A stretch of DNA of 29,513 bases, from positions 1 to 29,513 of the forward strand of contig DFQF01000085.1 in NCBI GenBank assembly GCA_002377645.1, written 5' to 3'. The translations under genes and the position numbers were made by a program. The stretch's first letter is position 1. Each line of letters begins with the position of its first letter. This document shows, piece by piece, positions 15,493 through 24,803 of the stretch. Source of the DNA: Nitrospinaceae bacterium UBA3496. Lineage in GTDB: Bacteria; UBA8248. The notes under the pieces were generated by a model. The model was given only the letters and a program-made list of their open reading frames with translations. It was not told the DNA's origin and searched no databases.

Positions 15493-16173
15493 CTATGATT
15501 TCCAGCCATGACGTCCGATAAGTTTTACAAAGACACATCCAACAATTTCTTCAACCTTGAAGGTTCCATCCTTATTACTGATTACTTTCGTTAATTTTTG
15601 ATTGCTTTCATCTCCTATAGGCATTACCAGAGTTCCTGTATTCGTAAGTTGCTCTAACCATGGTTGTGGGGGTCTTACTCCAGATGCTGCAGAAAGAATG
15701 GCATCGAAAGGAGCTTCCTCATTCCAGCCGTAAGTACCATCAGCTGTCCATAGAAGGAAATTGGAATATCCAAGTTTTTCAAGTTTTGTTCTCGCTAGAT
15801 CTGACAAAATGGAAATTCGTTCAATTGCTCGAACTGTAAGACCCATTTCGCATAAAAGAGCAGTTACATAACCAGATCCTGAGCCTATTTCTAGGATTTT
15901 TTCATTTCCTTTCAGCGAAAGTGATTCTAAGCTTGCGGCAACCATGTAGGGTTGTGAAATGGTTTGTCCGTGTCCTATTGGAATAGACTTGTCGGCGTAA
16001 GAATCTTCCTTAAAAACTTCTGGACAGAAATAGTGTCTGGGCACTTTGCTCATTACTTCAATTACTTTTTTGTCTTTGATGCCTCTCCCAATGATTTGTT
16101 TTTCTATCATCTCTAGTCGAGCTATTTCCCATCTTTTTTCGCTGTTCATTGGACTGTTTCTAAATAAATTCAT
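15493..16173 (-). CDS. pcm: Protein-L-isoaspartate O-methyltransferase
   Basis: A cytosolic repair enzyme of about 226 residues that methylates L-isoaspartyl residues of damaged proteins with S-adenosylmethionine. Visible: IPIGHGQTISQPYMVA (about residues 65-80), SAM motif I KILEIGSGSGYVTALL (92-107), an acidic end to the next strand (RAIERI), DGTYGW, and FDAILSAASGVRPPQPWLEQ near the active site, and the C-terminal FVKLIGRHGW. ATG at 16173 overlaps the 3' end of surE by 14 bases; an alternative ATG at 16149 would remove the overlap. The surE-pcm order is a conserved stress-survival pair in proteobacteria. Confidence 0.95.
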   Translation of the reverse strand: MNLFRNSPMNSEKRWEIARLEMIEKQIIGRGIKDKKVIEVMSKVPRHYFCPEVFKEDSYADKSIPIGHGQTISQPYMVAASLESLSLKGNEKILEIGSGSGYVTALLCEMGLTVRAIERISILSDLARTKLEKLGYSNFLLWTADGTYGWNEEAPFDAILSAASGVRPPQPWLEQLTNTGTLVMPIGDESNQKLTKVISNKDGTFKVEEIVGCVFVKLIGRHGWKS

Positions 16174-16924
16174 CAAAATCCCATTTCTTAAGATGAAGTT
16201 TATATTCTTCGTCTGTCAAGTCCATTTTTACAGGCGTTATAGATATTTGATTTGATTCAATTGCAGCGAAATCCGTATTTGGCTCATTTCTTGAATTAAG
16301 TTTATCACCTCCAATCCAAAAATAATCAGTTCCTCGAGGATCTTTTCTTTTTACTATTCGGTCACCGTAGACTCGTTTGCCCTGACTCGTGATTTGGATT
16401 CCAAGACAACCTTCTTCACTTATATTGGGTACGTTTATATTTAAAAAAACTCTTGGTGGTAATTTTTCATTTAATATTTTTTGAGCAAGAAAAATAATTG
16501 ATTTTTTTGCCAATCCAAAATCTGTAGAAGTCTTTTCTTCGCAATCTTGAGAAATAGCGACAGACGATATCCCTAACAAGGTACCTTCCATGGCAGCTGC
16601 AATAGTTCCAGAGTAGGTGACATCATCACCTAGATTCGTGCCTATATTAATACCAGAAAGAATTAAGTCGGGTGTTCTATCCTCTAGGAAACCATTTAAT
16701 GCAACATTCACACAGTCAGTAGGAGTGCCGTCCACAGAAAACCAATGTTTTCTGATTTCCTTTACACGGAGTGGTCTGGTTAAAGTTAACGAGTGTCCCG
16801 TAGCGCTCTGATTGCTACTAGGAGCGAAGACATAGACATCACCGAATGTAGAAGCTGCATCGTATAGAGCTTCAAGACCTTTAGATTCTATTCCGTCATC
16901 ATTGGTAATTAGTATTTTTGGCAT
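16160..16924 (-). CDS. surE: 5'/3'-nucleotidase SurE
   Basis: A 254-residue cytosolic metal-dependent phosphatase of nucleoside monophosphates and short polyphosphates. It starts MPKILITNDDGIESKG; Asp9, Asp10, Ser40 in PSSNQSATGHSLTL and Asn93 in SGINIGTNLGDDVTYSGT are the metal and substrate residues of the family. The segment SGTIAAAMEG is also typical. Length matches the family (about 250). The start codon has no strong Shine-Dalgarno. It is the first gene of surE-pcm-PPOX and is divergent from the TcuA-like gene across 149 bases that hold a perfect palindrome. Confidence 0.95.
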   Translation of the reverse strand: MPKILITNDDGIESKGLEALYDAASTFGDVYVFAPSSNQSATGHSLTLTRPLRVKEIRKHWFSVDGTPTDCVNVALNGFLEDRTPDLILSGINIGTNLGDDVTYSGTIAAAMEGTLLGISSVAISQDCEEKTSTDFGLAKKSIIFLAQKILNEKLPPRVFLNINVPNISEEGCLGIQITSQGKRVYGDRIVKRKDPRGTDYFWIGGDKLNSRNEPNTDFAAIESNQISITPVKMDLTDEEYKLHLKKWDFDEFI

Positions 16925-16942
16925 TTGTGTATACTTTTGGAT

Positions 16943-16970
16943 AAATTAGGCGTTATAAATCATTCCTCAA
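16943..16970 (-). promoter_or_regulatory. Possible surE promoter
   Basis: On the minus strand TTGAGG (16965-16970) and TAATTT (16943-16948) are 16 bases apart, just upstream of surE. The match is moderate. Its -35 box overlaps the left arm of a palindrome shared with the divergent promoter. Confidence 0.35.
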
Positions 16971-16981
16971 TTAGTAATTGA
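16967..16981. promoter_or_regulatory. Perfect palindrome between divergent promoters
   Basis: TCAATTA-G-TAATTGA is a perfect 7-bp inverted repeat around one base. It overlaps the -35 boxes predicted for both surE and the TcuA-like gene, so a bound protein could affect both. It could also be chance: two back-to-back TTGA boxes in AT-rich DNA give part of the symmetry. Confidence 0.45.
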
Positions 16982-17006
16982 ACAGTTGATACACTTTGAG
17001 TATATT
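16978..17006 (+). promoter_or_regulatory. Promoter of the TcuA-like gene
   Basis: TTGAAC (16978-16983), a 17-base spacer and TATATT (17001-17006) lie about 68 bases upstream of the start codon. The match to the sigma-70 pattern is good in both boxes and in the spacing. Confidence 0.5.
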
Positions 17007-17073
17007 AAATTGGAAACGAAAAATAACCTTTAAGTGAGATAAATTTTAAAATTTAAATAAGGATAGTTTCGTA

Positions 17074-18564
17074 ATGAATGAAAAAAAATATGATGTGGTA
17101 GTGATAGGTTGCGGAAATGCAGCTCTGTGTTCAGCATTAGCTGCACGCGACGGAGGAGCATCGGTTCTAGTTTTAGAGAAAGCTCCAGAGCCCTGGAGGG
17201 GTGGCAATTCTGCTTTCTCGGGTGGTTTGTTCCGTTTTGCTTTTCAGGGGATGGAAGATATTTACGAACTGGTCCCAGATCTTTCTGATGAAGAGAAAGA
17301 GAATATTGAAATAGAACCATATACCCACGAGAAGTTTTTTGATGATTTGGCAAGGGTTACTGAATATCAAACTGATGGAGATCTAGCTTCAACTCTAATA
17401 GATCAGTCTCTTCCGACTTTAAAGTGGATGCAGTCAAAGGGTCTTAGATTGGTTCTTGCTGGTGGACGTCAAGCATTTAAGGTAGATGGAAAACTTCGGT
17501 TTTGGGGAGGGTTGATACTTGAAATTGTTGGAGGCGGTTGGGGTCTTATTGATGCTCTTCTTGAGGCCGCTTCCAATGCGGATGTCGAAATACGATATGA
17601 ATCGAAAGCCACGAAGTTAATTACTGATTCAAAAGGAACAGTAATCGGAGTTTCTGTTAGAGGTCCAGAGGGATCTTATGATGTGCATGCACCATCAGTT
17701 GTTCTGGCATCTGGTGGATTTGAAGCTAATAGTGAAATGCGTTGTAGATATTTAGGGCCAGGTTGGGAATTGGCAAAAGTTAGGGGCACTCCTTACAATA
17801 CGGGTGATGGCATTAAGATGGCCTTAGATATTGGAGCACAGCCTTATGGACACTGGAGTGGTTGCCATTCTGTTGCATGGGATTTAAATGCTCCAGCGTT
17901 TGGAGATTTAACTGTTGGAGAATCATTTCAAAAGCATTCATATCCATTTGCAGTGGTTGTGAATATAAACGGAGAAAGATTTTTAGATGAAGGTGCTGAT
18001 TTTCGTAATTATACTTATGCAAAATACGGGGGCTTGATCATGGAACAGCCTCAGAGAACCGCCTATCAAATCTTTGATCAAAAAACACTGCATCTAATGA
18101 GAGACGAATATCGTATTAGAGATGTGACTAAAACTGAAGCGGATACACTTGAAGAATTAGCAGAGAAATTGGAAATTAATGTAGAGAATTTTGTTAAAAC
18201 TATAAAAGAATTCAACGCATCTATTGAACCAGTTAAGTTTGACCCTACCGTGAAAGATGGTAAAAGTACAAAAGGGATTTCGCCTCCCAAGTCAAATTGG
18301 GCGCAACCTATAGATGAGCCTCCATATGAAGCTTATAGCGTAACAACGGGTATTACATTCACTTTCGGCGGGATTAGGGTAAATAATAAAGCAGAAGTCA
18401 TTAATACTGAAAACAATGTTATCCCAGGTTTGTTTGCAGCAGGGGAATTGGTTGGAGGTGTTTACTATTTCAATTATCCAGGAGGCGCTGGGCTGACTTT
18501 AGGAGCCGTTTACGGACGACTAGCCGGTATCGCTGCTAGTGCAAATGCGAAAGTGAAATCTTAA
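17074..18564 (+). CDS. FAD-dependent dehydrogenase, TcuA (tricarballylate dehydrogenase)-like
   Basis: A 496-residue flavoprotein of the fumarate reductase/succinate dehydrogenase family. FAD-binding start: DVVVIGCGNAALCSALAARD (7-26) and the LVLEKAPEPWRGGNSAFSGG stretch (33-52), the latter highly characteristic of TcuA. VVLASGGFEAN follows near 209, and the flavin-closing segment GLFAAGELVGGVYYFNYPGG near 452-471 with GAGLTLGAVYGR. TcuA oxidises tricarballylate to aconitate in Salmonella together with the membrane Fe-S/b-type protein TcuB. No tcuB or tcuC lies next to it, so the electron acceptor is unknown and the substrate could be another carboxylic acid. AAGGAT lies seven bases upstream of the ATG. 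It ends on a four-base overlap with the convergent SDR gene. Confidence 0.82.
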   Translation: MNEKKYDVVVIGCGNAALCSALAARDGGASVLVLEKAPEPWRGGNSAFSGGLFRFAFQGMEDIYELVPDLSDEEKENIEIEPYTHEKFFDDLARVTEYQTDGDLASTLIDQSLPTLKWMQSKGLRLVLAGGRQAFKVDGKLRFWGGLILEIVGGGWGLIDALLEAASNADVEIRYESKATKLITDSKGTVIGVSVRGPEGSYDVHAPSVVLASGGFEANSEMRCRYLGPGWELAKVRGTPYNTGDGIKMALDIGAQPYGHWSGCHSVAWDLNAPAFGDLTVGESFQKHSYPFAVVVNINGERFLDEGADFRNYTYAKYGGLIMEQPQRTAYQIFDQKTLHLMRDEYRIRDVTKTEADTLEELAEKLEINVENFVKTIKEFNASIEPVKFDPTVKDGKSTKGISPPKSNWAQPIDEPPYEAYSVTTGITFTFGGIRVNNKAEVINTENNVIPGLFAAGELVGGVYYFNYPGGAGLTLGAVYGRLAGIAASANAKVKS

Positions 18565-19292
18565 TTCATGTAGATTCCGCCATTAAGTACTAGGGTTTGG
18601 CCTGTCATATAGCCATTGTTTACAAGCATGTCTACTATACTGGCAACCTCTTCTGATTTGCCGAATCTGCCTACCGGTGCCCAAGGTTTAGAAACGCCAA
18701 TATCTTTAGTAATCATGTCAGTTTCTATTACACCAGGAGCAATAGAATTTACTGTTATTCCTTCTCCAGCAAGTATTTTTGCATAGTAATGTGTTAATCC
18801 ATTCATCCCAGCTTTAGAGGCTGCGTAATGCGGACCAGTACTTCCTCCTGTGATAGCGGCATGTGAGGATATATTGATAATCCGCCCCCATTTGTTTTCT
18901 CTCATGAATGGAATAAAAGCATGTGTAAGTAGAAAAGAAGATTTTAAATTTGCATCCATCACAATATCCCAAGATTTTTCGTCCATCTCTTCGAGTGATT
19001 TTTTAACAACCATACCGGCATTGTTGATAAGTATAGAAATTTTTTCTCCGGAGTTTTTTATTTTGTCTACTAAAGAATCTATTTCATTTGATTGAGAGAC
19101 ATCACATTGAACGAGCATAGACTTGCATCCTAATTTTTCAATCTGTTGGCAAGTATTCTCTGCATCTTCTTTGCGTTTGTTGTAGTGAACGATGATAAGG
19201 CCGCATTTTTTTGCAAGGGAAATTGCGCAGGCCTTGCCTATACCTCTACTTGAGCCAGTAACCAGAACGGTTTTGTCTTTTAAATTTTCCAT
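18561..19292 (-). CDS. Short-chain dehydrogenase/reductase, FabG-like
   Basis: A classical SDR of about 243 residues. Cofactor motif VLVTGSSRGIGKA (11-23 counted from the longest reading), NNAG (92-95), and catalytic Ser145, Tyr158 and Lys162 in ISSHAAITGG and HYAASKAG are all present. The C-terminal APGVIETDM, GRFGKSEEVASIV and GQTLVLNGG are as in 3-oxoacyl-ACP reductases, but many SDRs share them, so fatty-acid synthesis is not shown. The start is taken at the ATG at 19292; a TTG six bases earlier is possible. Neither start has a strong ribosome site. Stop codon overlaps that of the TcuA-like gene. Substrate unknown. Confidence 0.88.
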   Translation of the reverse strand: MENLKDKTVLVTGSSRGIGKACAISLAKKCGLIIVHYNKRKEDAENTCQQIEKLGCKSMLVQCDVSQSNEIDSLVDKIKNSGEKISILINNAGMVVKKSLEEMDEKSWDIVMDANLKSSFLLTHAFIPFMRENKWGRIINISSHAAITGGSTGPHYAASKAGMNGLTHYYAKILAGEGITVNSIAPGVIETDMITKDIGVSKPWAPVGRFGKSEEVASIVDMLVNNGYMTGQTLVLNGGIYMN

Positions 19293-19398
19293 AGCCAATC
19301 ATATCATTTTTTTGTCTGCTCGCTAGTGGAATAAATATATTTACGTTAACCTCGCTACTTACTTTTGAACTGTTGTTTTCATTTTATAAGGATTTATT

Positions 19399-20295
19399 TT
19401 GTCAGTTTTTCTTACATATTTTGGATTACCGCAACTACTAGGACTTTGTTCTTCTGTTTTATTTTCCATAACATTAGTTTTGCTTCGTCAAGGAATGAGA
19501 ACCTCTACTCCCTTAACAGCAGTATTAACAATCAATTCTATTGTTAGTCTTGGTGGATTCATTGCTTCATTTCTATATGAGGATTGGGGGAATATTATTC
19601 CAATGGCGATCTTCTGGTTTGGTTGTATGGGGCTAATTGGTGCGGGCATAGGGGCAATTTGCAGGATGGTAGCAGTGGTTAGAATGGATTTAAGTTCTTC
19701 TACGTTGGTAGCTTCTACCACTCCTATTTGGGGAGCTTTGTTTGCTATTTTCTTTCTAGGAGAAAACCCAACAATTAAAGTTCTCATTGGTACGTTATTG
19801 ATTGTGGTTGGTGTTTGTATTCTAACTATTGGCAGAGAGAATGTGGAAACTGATTTTAAGCATTGGTTTAGGACGGCACTTATTTTTCCAATTGTGGCAT
19901 CCGTTGTTTACGCAATTGCTCCTATCTTTACAAAATATGGATATTTTTATCAGAAAACACCGTTTCTTGCGTTAGGAGTTTCTTTTGGATTAGGAAATGT
20001 CCTTTTGCTTTTAGCTAAACCGATTTTGCCAAAAGGCAATGCTATTTATGCTCCATTTAAAAGTTTGGTTTGTTTTGTCATTGGTGGAATTTTCAATACG
20101 GCAGCAGCATTTTCTTTTATGTATGCACTTACCTTTGGAGACGTGACATTAATTCTTCCTATGAGTAGATTTACACCCTTGTGGGTTGTTCTGTTTAGTT
20201 CTATATTTTTAAGGAAAATAGAGAATATTAATTTTATGGTAGTGTTTGCTGCTATTACAGTTGTGTGCGGTGGTTTGCTCATAAGTTTAAAATAA
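19399..20295 (+). CDS. EamA-family (DMT superfamily) transporter 3
   Basis: A 298-residue membrane protein with about ten helices. The first repeat ends with [22 protein letters not shown] and the second with [31 protein letters not shown]. It resembles the tandem pair at 13237-15024 in layout ([13 protein letters not shown] in place of GPxx[16 protein letters not shown] in place of GD-x-SI) but is much more diverged. Start is TTG with AAGGA about six bases upstream. It is followed by the tRNA-Pro gene 16 bases after its stop codon and may share its transcript. Substrate unknown. Confidence 0.88.
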   Translation: MSVFLTYFGLPQLLGLCSSVLFSITLVLLRQGMRTSTPLTAVLTINSIVSLGGFIASFLYEDWGNIIPMAIFWFGCMGLIGAGIGAICRMVAVVRMDLSSSTLVASTTPIWGALFAIFFLGENPTIKVLIGTLLIVVGVCILTIGRENVETDFKHWFRTALIFPIVASVVYAIAPIFTKYGYFYQKTPFLALGVSFGLGNVLLLLAKPILPKGNAIYAPFKSLVCFVIGGIFNTAAAFSFMYALTFGDVTLILPMSRFTPLWVVLFSSIFLRKIENINFMVVFAAITVVCGGLLISLK

Positions 20296-20311
20296 TATAG
20301 ATTTTAAATAT

Positions 20312-20388
20312 CGGGGCGTGGCGCAGCCTGGTAGCGCGCTGGTCTGGGGGACCAGAGGTCGGAGGTTCAAGTCCTCTCGCCCCGACCA
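20312..20388 (+). tRNA. tRNA-Pro (anticodon GGG)
   Basis: A 77-base cloverleaf with encoded CCA. Acceptor arm CGGGGCG pairs with CGCCCCG, D arm GCGC...GCGC, anticodon stem CTGGT/ACCAG with loop CTGGGGG and GGG at 20346-20348, and T arm GGAGG-TTCAAGT-CCTCT, A73 and CCA. It resembles bacterial tRNA-Pro closely. GGG reads CCC and CCU codons. A terminator follows. Confidence 0.95.
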
Positions 20389-20396
20389 ATAGAATC

Positions 20397-20417
20397 AATG
20401 ATTTAGAATCATTTTTT
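20397..20417 (+). terminator. Terminator downstream of tRNA-Pro
   Basis: AATGATT, loop TAG and AATCATT form a perfect 7-bp stem followed by four T (six counting the end of the stem). The stem is AT-rich and weak, but position and T-run fit a Rho-independent terminator for the tRNA transcript. Confidence 0.6.
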
Positions 20418-20436
20418 AAAGTAAATGTTTAATCTT

Positions 20437-21294
20437 TTATAATTTTCTTAAAAAGATCGATTCTTTCTTTAATGTATATTTTCTAGAAATATTCCATAAT
20501 TTAAAATAATATTCCCTCAAAATAAGTGCAGATTCTGCTAAAAATCTTACAAACAATCCTTTATTTTGAAAAATGCTACATGCACCAATCAATCCTTCTT
20601 TTGAATGCAAAAGTTCATCTATATCTGTATACATTTCATTTAATACTTCTCCTGAAACCCCAATGATGTAAAAACTACCTAAATAAGGATAGGACTCAAA
20701 AAGACCTTCGTTTTTCATATTATTTGCTTTTGGTTTTATAACAAGAGCGTCATTTAAAATGGGTAATTTGTTCATTTTTACTTTTAGGCGAAGTTCTAAC
20801 AAAGAGTAATCAAAATTTTCTCCATATGCAGATCTTCCTTGGTAAATTGTTTCTGCATATAAAAACTTTGCGTTCTCGTGCATTTCAACGTTCACATATT
20901 GTACATAGCGAGAGTCTGCAAAAGGAATAATAGGATCTGGTATAAATTCAAAAATACCATTCTCTTCAATTTTAATTTCCATAGTAGATAAAACACTCTT
21001 CTCTAAACTTTTATAAATTTTTGTTGCACCTTGTGTTGTTATGAGTGCTTTTGAATCATTTGATATGTTAAATCTGAATTCTAATTTGTCTCCTCCAACA
21101 TGACCTCCTGTTGGACTAATTATTGTTAAGTATGCAGTACCATCTTTTTCCGGATAAAAAGGTTTGATAATTTTAAGAGGAATTCTCGAGAACTCATTTC
21201 GAAGTATTGTTTTGTTTGCGGATTTTTCAAACTTGACATCAATGATGCCATGTTTGCCAACCATATTATTTTGTATTTTTTGTATATGTAGCAT
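20437..21294 (-). CDS. ureD: Urease accessory protein UreD
   Basis: Binds apo-urease and passes nickel with UreF and UreG. About 285 residues, near the usual 270-300. Recognised by IKPFYPEKDGTAYLTIISPT, GGHVGGDKLEFRFNISNDSK, ALITTQGATKIYKS and FEFIPDPIIPFADSRYVQ (the segment after 'iPf.gs'-type motifs), all in UreD order, plus FLYAETIYQGRSAYGE. The C-terminal part is more diverged, which is normal for UreD. Start placed at the ATG at 21294; the TTG at 21315 would overlap ureG by 11 bases. It is the last gene of the leftward urease cluster, an order different from the common ureD-first order of proteobacteria. Confidence 0.85.
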   Translation of the reverse strand: MLHIQKIQNNMVGKHGIIDVKFEKSANKTILRNEFSRIPLKIIKPFYPEKDGTAYLTIISPTGGHVGGDKLEFRFNISNDSKALITTQGATKIYKSLEKSVLSTMEIKIEENGIFEFIPDPIIPFADSRYVQYVNVEMHENAKFLYAETIYQGRSAYGENFDYSLLELRLKVKMNKLPILNDALVIKPKANNMKNEGLFESYPYLGSFYIIGVSGEVLNEMYTDIDELLHSKEGLIGACSIFQNKGLFVRFLAESALILREYYFKLWNISRKYTLKKESIFLRKL

Positions 21295-21304
21295 TGGAAT
21301 ACGA

Positions 21305-21916
21305 CTACCTGACAAAAAGGACTTCAGTTTCTATCCATTTGACGATAGCGTCTACTCCTTCTTGGTTTTTTATGTTTGTAAATAAAAAAGGTTTTTCCCC
21401 ACGCATTTTTTTAGTGTCTCTATCCATTACATCTAGACTTGCTCCTACAAGTGGAGCTAGATCAATTTTATTTATTAAAAGAAGATCCGACCTAGTGATT
21501 CCTGGACCGCCTTTCCTTGGAATTTTGTCTCCTGCAGAGACATCAATGACGTAAATGGAAGCATCTACAAGTTCTGGGCTAAATGTAGCAGCTAGATTGT
21601 CGCCGCCACTTTCCACAAAAATGAGATCAAGTGATCCAAGTTCTTTAGATAATCTTTCTATAGCTTCTCTATTTAAAGAAATATCTTCTCTGATTGCGGT
21701 ATGAGGACATCCCCCTGTTTCCACTCCTAAAATTCTGTCAGCAGTCAAAGAACCACTTCTTGTAAGAAACTCAGCGTCTTCTTTCGTGTAGATGTCGTTA
21801 GTCACAACTGCAATCTTATAGTTGTCTCTTAAGGTTTTGCAAAGTGTGTCAACTAGAGCCGTTTTGCCAGAACCGACTGGGCCTCCGACTCCTATTTTTA
21901 CTGCTTCTTTCTCCAT
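21305..21916 (-). CDS. ureG: Urease accessory GTPase UreG
   Basis: A 203-residue SIMIBI-class GTPase that drives nickel transfer to urease. P-loop GGPVGSGKT (11-19), switch-like [15 protein letters not shown], nickel motif Cys70-Pro-His72 in [28 protein letters not shown] (102-112) and NKID (149-152) are all present. The length is normal and no His-rich N-terminal extension is present. Gap of 23 bases to ureF; 10 bases to the ureD ATG. Confidence 0.97.
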   Translation of the reverse strand: MEKEAVKIGVGGPVGSGKTALVDTLCKTLRDNYKIAVVTNDIYTKEDAEFLTRSGSLTADRILGVETGGCPHTAIREDISLNREAIERLSKELGSLDLIFVESGGDNLAATFSPELVDASIYVIDVSAGDKIPRKGGPGITRSDLLLINKIDLAPLVGASLDVMDRDTKKMRGEKPFLFTNIKNQEGVDAIVKWIETEVLFVR

Positions 21917-21939
21917 TGAATTTCTCCCTTGCTTAGTAC

Positions 21940-22629
21940 TTATGAAATAAATAATCTTGTATGTAATCGGTGGTGCGACATTGCTTGTATTTCATGTGCA
22001 GGTGCAAACGAAAAAGATTCAGAAATAGTTCTTGTTAAAGAATCTTCTATTATTTGAGGGAGTAGTTTTTCCATTTTTGCTATTATCCTCTGTCCGTCTG
22101 TTTGTCCGATTGGTATCAATCTCACTCCTGCTGAAACTAAAGAAGAAACAAATCCAAAGAAAAAACTTTCCATTGTTTGTTCTAAGGGGATGTCCATTAC
22201 TGAAGAAACAACACCAAATGTAATTGGGTAATGACCATAGGCAGAATCATTGTTTATTTGATTTAGGTATTCTCCAATATGATCGTTTTGCAGGAATTCG
22301 TGAGATGTTCTTAGAAACTCTTTGCCTACGCTGTGGCTTGCATTTCGAAGAGAGGAAATCGGTTTTGTGGCATGGAATTCTATATCTAAGCGAAGAATTT
22401 TTTCTAAATCTCTTTCCTTTGTGAGATTGTAGGATTCCTTCAAGTAGACGGCATCTAGGGTTCCGACGCTATGTTTTAATAGATTTTCAATCAATCTGTT
22501 TAATGAAGTAGAGTCAATTATCTTTTTGTTGTCTACATAAGACTCTAGTCCCAAAGAATGTGCAAATGAACCACGTGGAAAAGCGGAGTCTGAAATTTGT
22601 AATAATTTGTATATAGAGTTTGGATACAT
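21940..22629 (-). CDS. ureF: Urease accessory protein UreF
   Basis: All-helical UreG activator and part of the UreDFG complex. Recognised by [26 protein letters not shown] near the N-terminus, VYLKESYNL, and a C-terminal [19 protein letters not shown] (the 'R..pLGq.dgq' motif) with an '[15 protein letters not shown]' tail. About 229 residues, normal for the family. I start at the ATG before [10 protein letters not shown] because family members begin just before this helix and it lies four bases after the ureE stop codon. In-frame starts at 22665 (ATG) and 22698 (TTG) would overlap ureE; none has a clear ribosome site. Confidence 0.87.
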   Translation of the reverse strand: MYPNSIYKLLQISDSAFPRGSFAHSLGLESYVDNKKIIDSTSLNRLIENLLKHSVGTLDAVYLKESYNLTKERDLEKILRLDIEFHATKPISSLRNASHSVGKEFLRTSHEFLQNDHIGEYLNQINNDSAYGHYPITFGVVSSVMDIPLEQTMESFFFGFVSSLVSAGVRLIPIGQTDGQRIIAKMEKLLPQIIEDSLTRTISESFSFAPAHEIQAMSHHRLHTRLFIS

Positions 22630-22633
22630 GGAA

Positions 22634-23074
22634 CTAAGAATGATGGTGGTAAGTTGAAAAATCATGAGTGAAAGTTTCAACAGAAACTTCACAGTCAAAA
22701 TGTAATTTTTTTAGAAAATCTTCCATTAGGCGATCGTATGGAGTTAAAATTCTATCTTTTTCTATTTGTATTGGGGCATGACGATTGCCGATTTGGAAAG
22801 CTATTTTAGCCATTTCCTCTGCAGAGTTTGGGTGAAGAACTAAAACATCTTCTTTGATAGCATCGATGACGACAACCCTGTCTCTGTCTTCGAGTAGGAT
22901 ATCTCCAACTTTAAGAGTTTGTCCGGTAGTTAGTGCAATTGCAAATTCTTCACCATTTTCAGTTCGAACTTTTTGTCTGCTTTTTGTGCGTTCTTCCCAT
23001 CCAAGAGGAATCTTTTGTATTTCTCGTGTTTCTCTATCTTTTAATTGTCCAGAAATGGTTTCTATAATATTCAT
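22634..23074 (-). CDS. ureE: Urease accessory nickel metallochaperone UreE
   Basis: A 146-residue nickel chaperone. The N-terminal peptide-binding domain has LGWEERTKSRQKVRTENGEE and the C-terminal ferredoxin-like domain has QIGNRHAPIQIEKDRILTPYD, where His in GNRHAPI is the conserved nickel ligand at the dimer interface. The tail THDFSTYHHHS carries four His but is short compared with the long tail of Klebsiella UreE. AAGG lies six bases before the ATG. It is preceded by ureC with a seven-base gap. Confidence 0.92.
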   Translation of the reverse strand: MNIIETISGQLKDRETREIQKIPLGWEERTKSRQKVRTENGEEFAIALTTGQTLKVGDILLEDRDRVVVIDAIKEDVLVLHPNSAEEMAKIAFQIGNRHAPIQIEKDRILTPYDRLMEDFLKKLHFDCEVSVETFTHDFSTYHHHS

Positions 23075-23081
23075 AAGTACC

Positions 23082-24803
23082 TTAAAAGAGAAAGTATCGT
23101 TGTGCCATGGGTAGTTTGTCGGATGGTTCGCAAGTTAGTATTTCACCATCGGCTTTTACAATATATGTTTCAGGATCAACCTCTATTTTTGGAAGATAAT
23201 CATTTAAAACCATGTCCTTTTTTCCAATGTCTCGGCAGTTAGAAATAGGTGCAATTTTTTTATCCAGTCCCAGTTCTGATTGAAAATCTTTTGTGTCAAA
23301 AGAAGCTTTAGATACAAAAGAATAAGAAGTACTTCCAACTGCTTTACCCATAGAGCCGAACATAGGACGGCCTAAAACGGGTTGAGGTGTTGGTATAGAA
23401 GCATTAGCATCTCCCATTGCAGCATGTGCAATAAAGCCCCCCTTTAAAACAATTTCTGGTTTGACTCCAAAGAAAGCGGGTCTCCATAGGACTAGATCTG
23501 CCATCTTTCCAACTTCAATAGAGCCAACATAATTTGAAATTCCATGGGCTATAGATGGATTGATAGTATATTTTGAAATATATCTTTTCACTCTATTGTT
23601 ATCGTTAGAAGAAGTGTCTGAATCAAGAGGTCCTCTTTGTTTTTTCATTTTATCTGCTGTCTGCCATGTTCTGATTATGACTTCTCCTACTCTTCCCATT
23701 GCCTGCGAATCAGAACCCATCATACTAAAAGCACCAAGATCGTGAAGTATGTCTTCGGCTGCAATAGTTTCAGGTCTAATGCGAGATTCAGCAAATGCAA
23801 CGTCCTCTGGAATTTTATTGTCTAAATGATGACAGACCATAAGCATGTCCAGATGTTCGTCTATAGTGTTAACAGTAAACGGTCTGGTTGGATTCGTAGA
23901 AGAGGGTAGTATGGAATCAAAACCGCATACCTTGATAATATCTGGAGCGTGTCCTCCTCCAGCACCTTCTGTGTGATAAGTATGAATAGTTCGGTTGTTG
24001 ATAGCTCTTATAGAATCTTCTACAAATCCTGATTCATTTAGAGTGTCGGTATGTATACAAACTTGAACATCGAATTCATCTGCAACTTCTAAACAACAGT
24101 TTATCGCTGCAGGTGTTGTTCCCCAGTCTTCGTGTAACTTCAATCCGATTGCGCCAGATAAGATTTGTTCTTTAAGTGACTCAGGCCTAGAAGAATTTCC
24201 TTTGCCAAGAAAACCCAGATTCATAGGATATGCTTCAGTAGCTTGCAACATTCTAGCAATATTCCAAGAACCAGGAGTGCAAGTTGTAGCATTTGTTCCA
24301 GTTGCAGGGCCAGTGCCACCACCAAACATAGTGGTAACTCCAGAAGATAAAGCTTCGTCAATTTGTTGCGGACATATGAAATGTATATGTGTATCTATTC
24401 CGCCAGCAGTTACAATCATTCCCTCTCCAGCAAGAACCTCTGTTGAAGCACCGACTATGAGAGAATTGTCTACTTTGTCCATTAAATTTGGATTGCCTGA
24501 TTTGCCAATCCCTACTATTACTCCATCTCTTATGCCGATATCTGCTTTGATAATTCCCCAGTAATCAACTATCAGCGCATTTGTTATTAGTAAATCTATA
24601 GTTCCTTCTTCCCTAGTCGCAAGGGGAGATTGACCTAAACCATCACGAAGGACTTTTCCGCCGCCAAACTTTGACTCATCTCCATAGACTGTTCTGTCTT
24701 CTTCAACTTCAATAAATAACTCAGTGTCTGCGAGGCGAACCTTATCTCCTTTTGTAGGGCCAAACATATCTGCATATGCATTTCTGCTGATATTGTATGT
24801 CAT
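23082..24803 (-). CDS. ureC: Urease alpha subunit UreC
   Basis: The catalytic subunit of the nickel urease, which hydrolyses urea to ammonia and carbamate. 573 residues, as in other bacterial three-subunit ureases (about 567-573). All active-site positions can be placed: His139 and His141 (GGIDTHIH), carbamylated Lys222 ([12 protein letters not shown]), His251 ([11 protein letters not shown]), His277 ([14 protein letters not shown]), Cys324 and His325 (MVCHHLDN) on the mobile flap, and Asp365 ([14 protein letters not shown]). No gap or missing residue is visible. Its ATG overlaps the ureB stop (ATGA), implying coupling. Confidence 0.98.
   Translation of the reverse strand: MTYNISRNAYADMFGPTKGDKVRLADTELFIEVEEDRTVYGDESKFGGGKVLRDGLGQSPLATREEGTIDLLITNALIVDYWGIIKADIGIRDGVIVGIGKSGNPNLMDKVDNSLIVGASTEVLAGEGMIVTAGGIDTHIHFICPQQIDEALSSGVTTMFGGGTGPATGTNATTCTPGSWNIARMLQATEAYPMNLGFLGKGNSSRPESLKEQILSGAIGLKLHEDWGTTPAAINCCLEVADEFDVQVCIHTDTLNESGFVEDSIRAINNRTIHTYHTEGAGGGHAPDIIKVCGFDSILPSSTNPTRPFTVNTIDEHLDMLMVCHHLDNKIPEDVAFAESRIRPETIAAEDILHDLGAFSMMGSDSQAMGRVGEVIIRTWQTADKMKKQRGPLDSDTSSNDNNRVKRYISKYTINPSIAHGISNYVGSIEVGKMADLVLWRPAFFGVKPEIVLKGGFIAHAAMGDANASIPTPQPVLGRPMFGSMGKAVGSTSYSFVSKASFDTKDFQSELGLDKKIAPISNCRDIGKKDMVLNDYLPKIEVDPETYIVKADGEILTCEPSDKLPMAQRYFLF

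Noticed and set aside
17030..17353. Open frame of 107 codons opposite the TcuA-like gene start
   Set aside because: It overlaps the FAD-binding coding region and the ribosome site of the real gene.
20300..20420. tRNA-Pro as an integration site for a mobile element
   Set aside because: No integrase, no direct repeat of the tRNA 3' end and no phage-like genes are seen on either side; flanking genes are ordinary.
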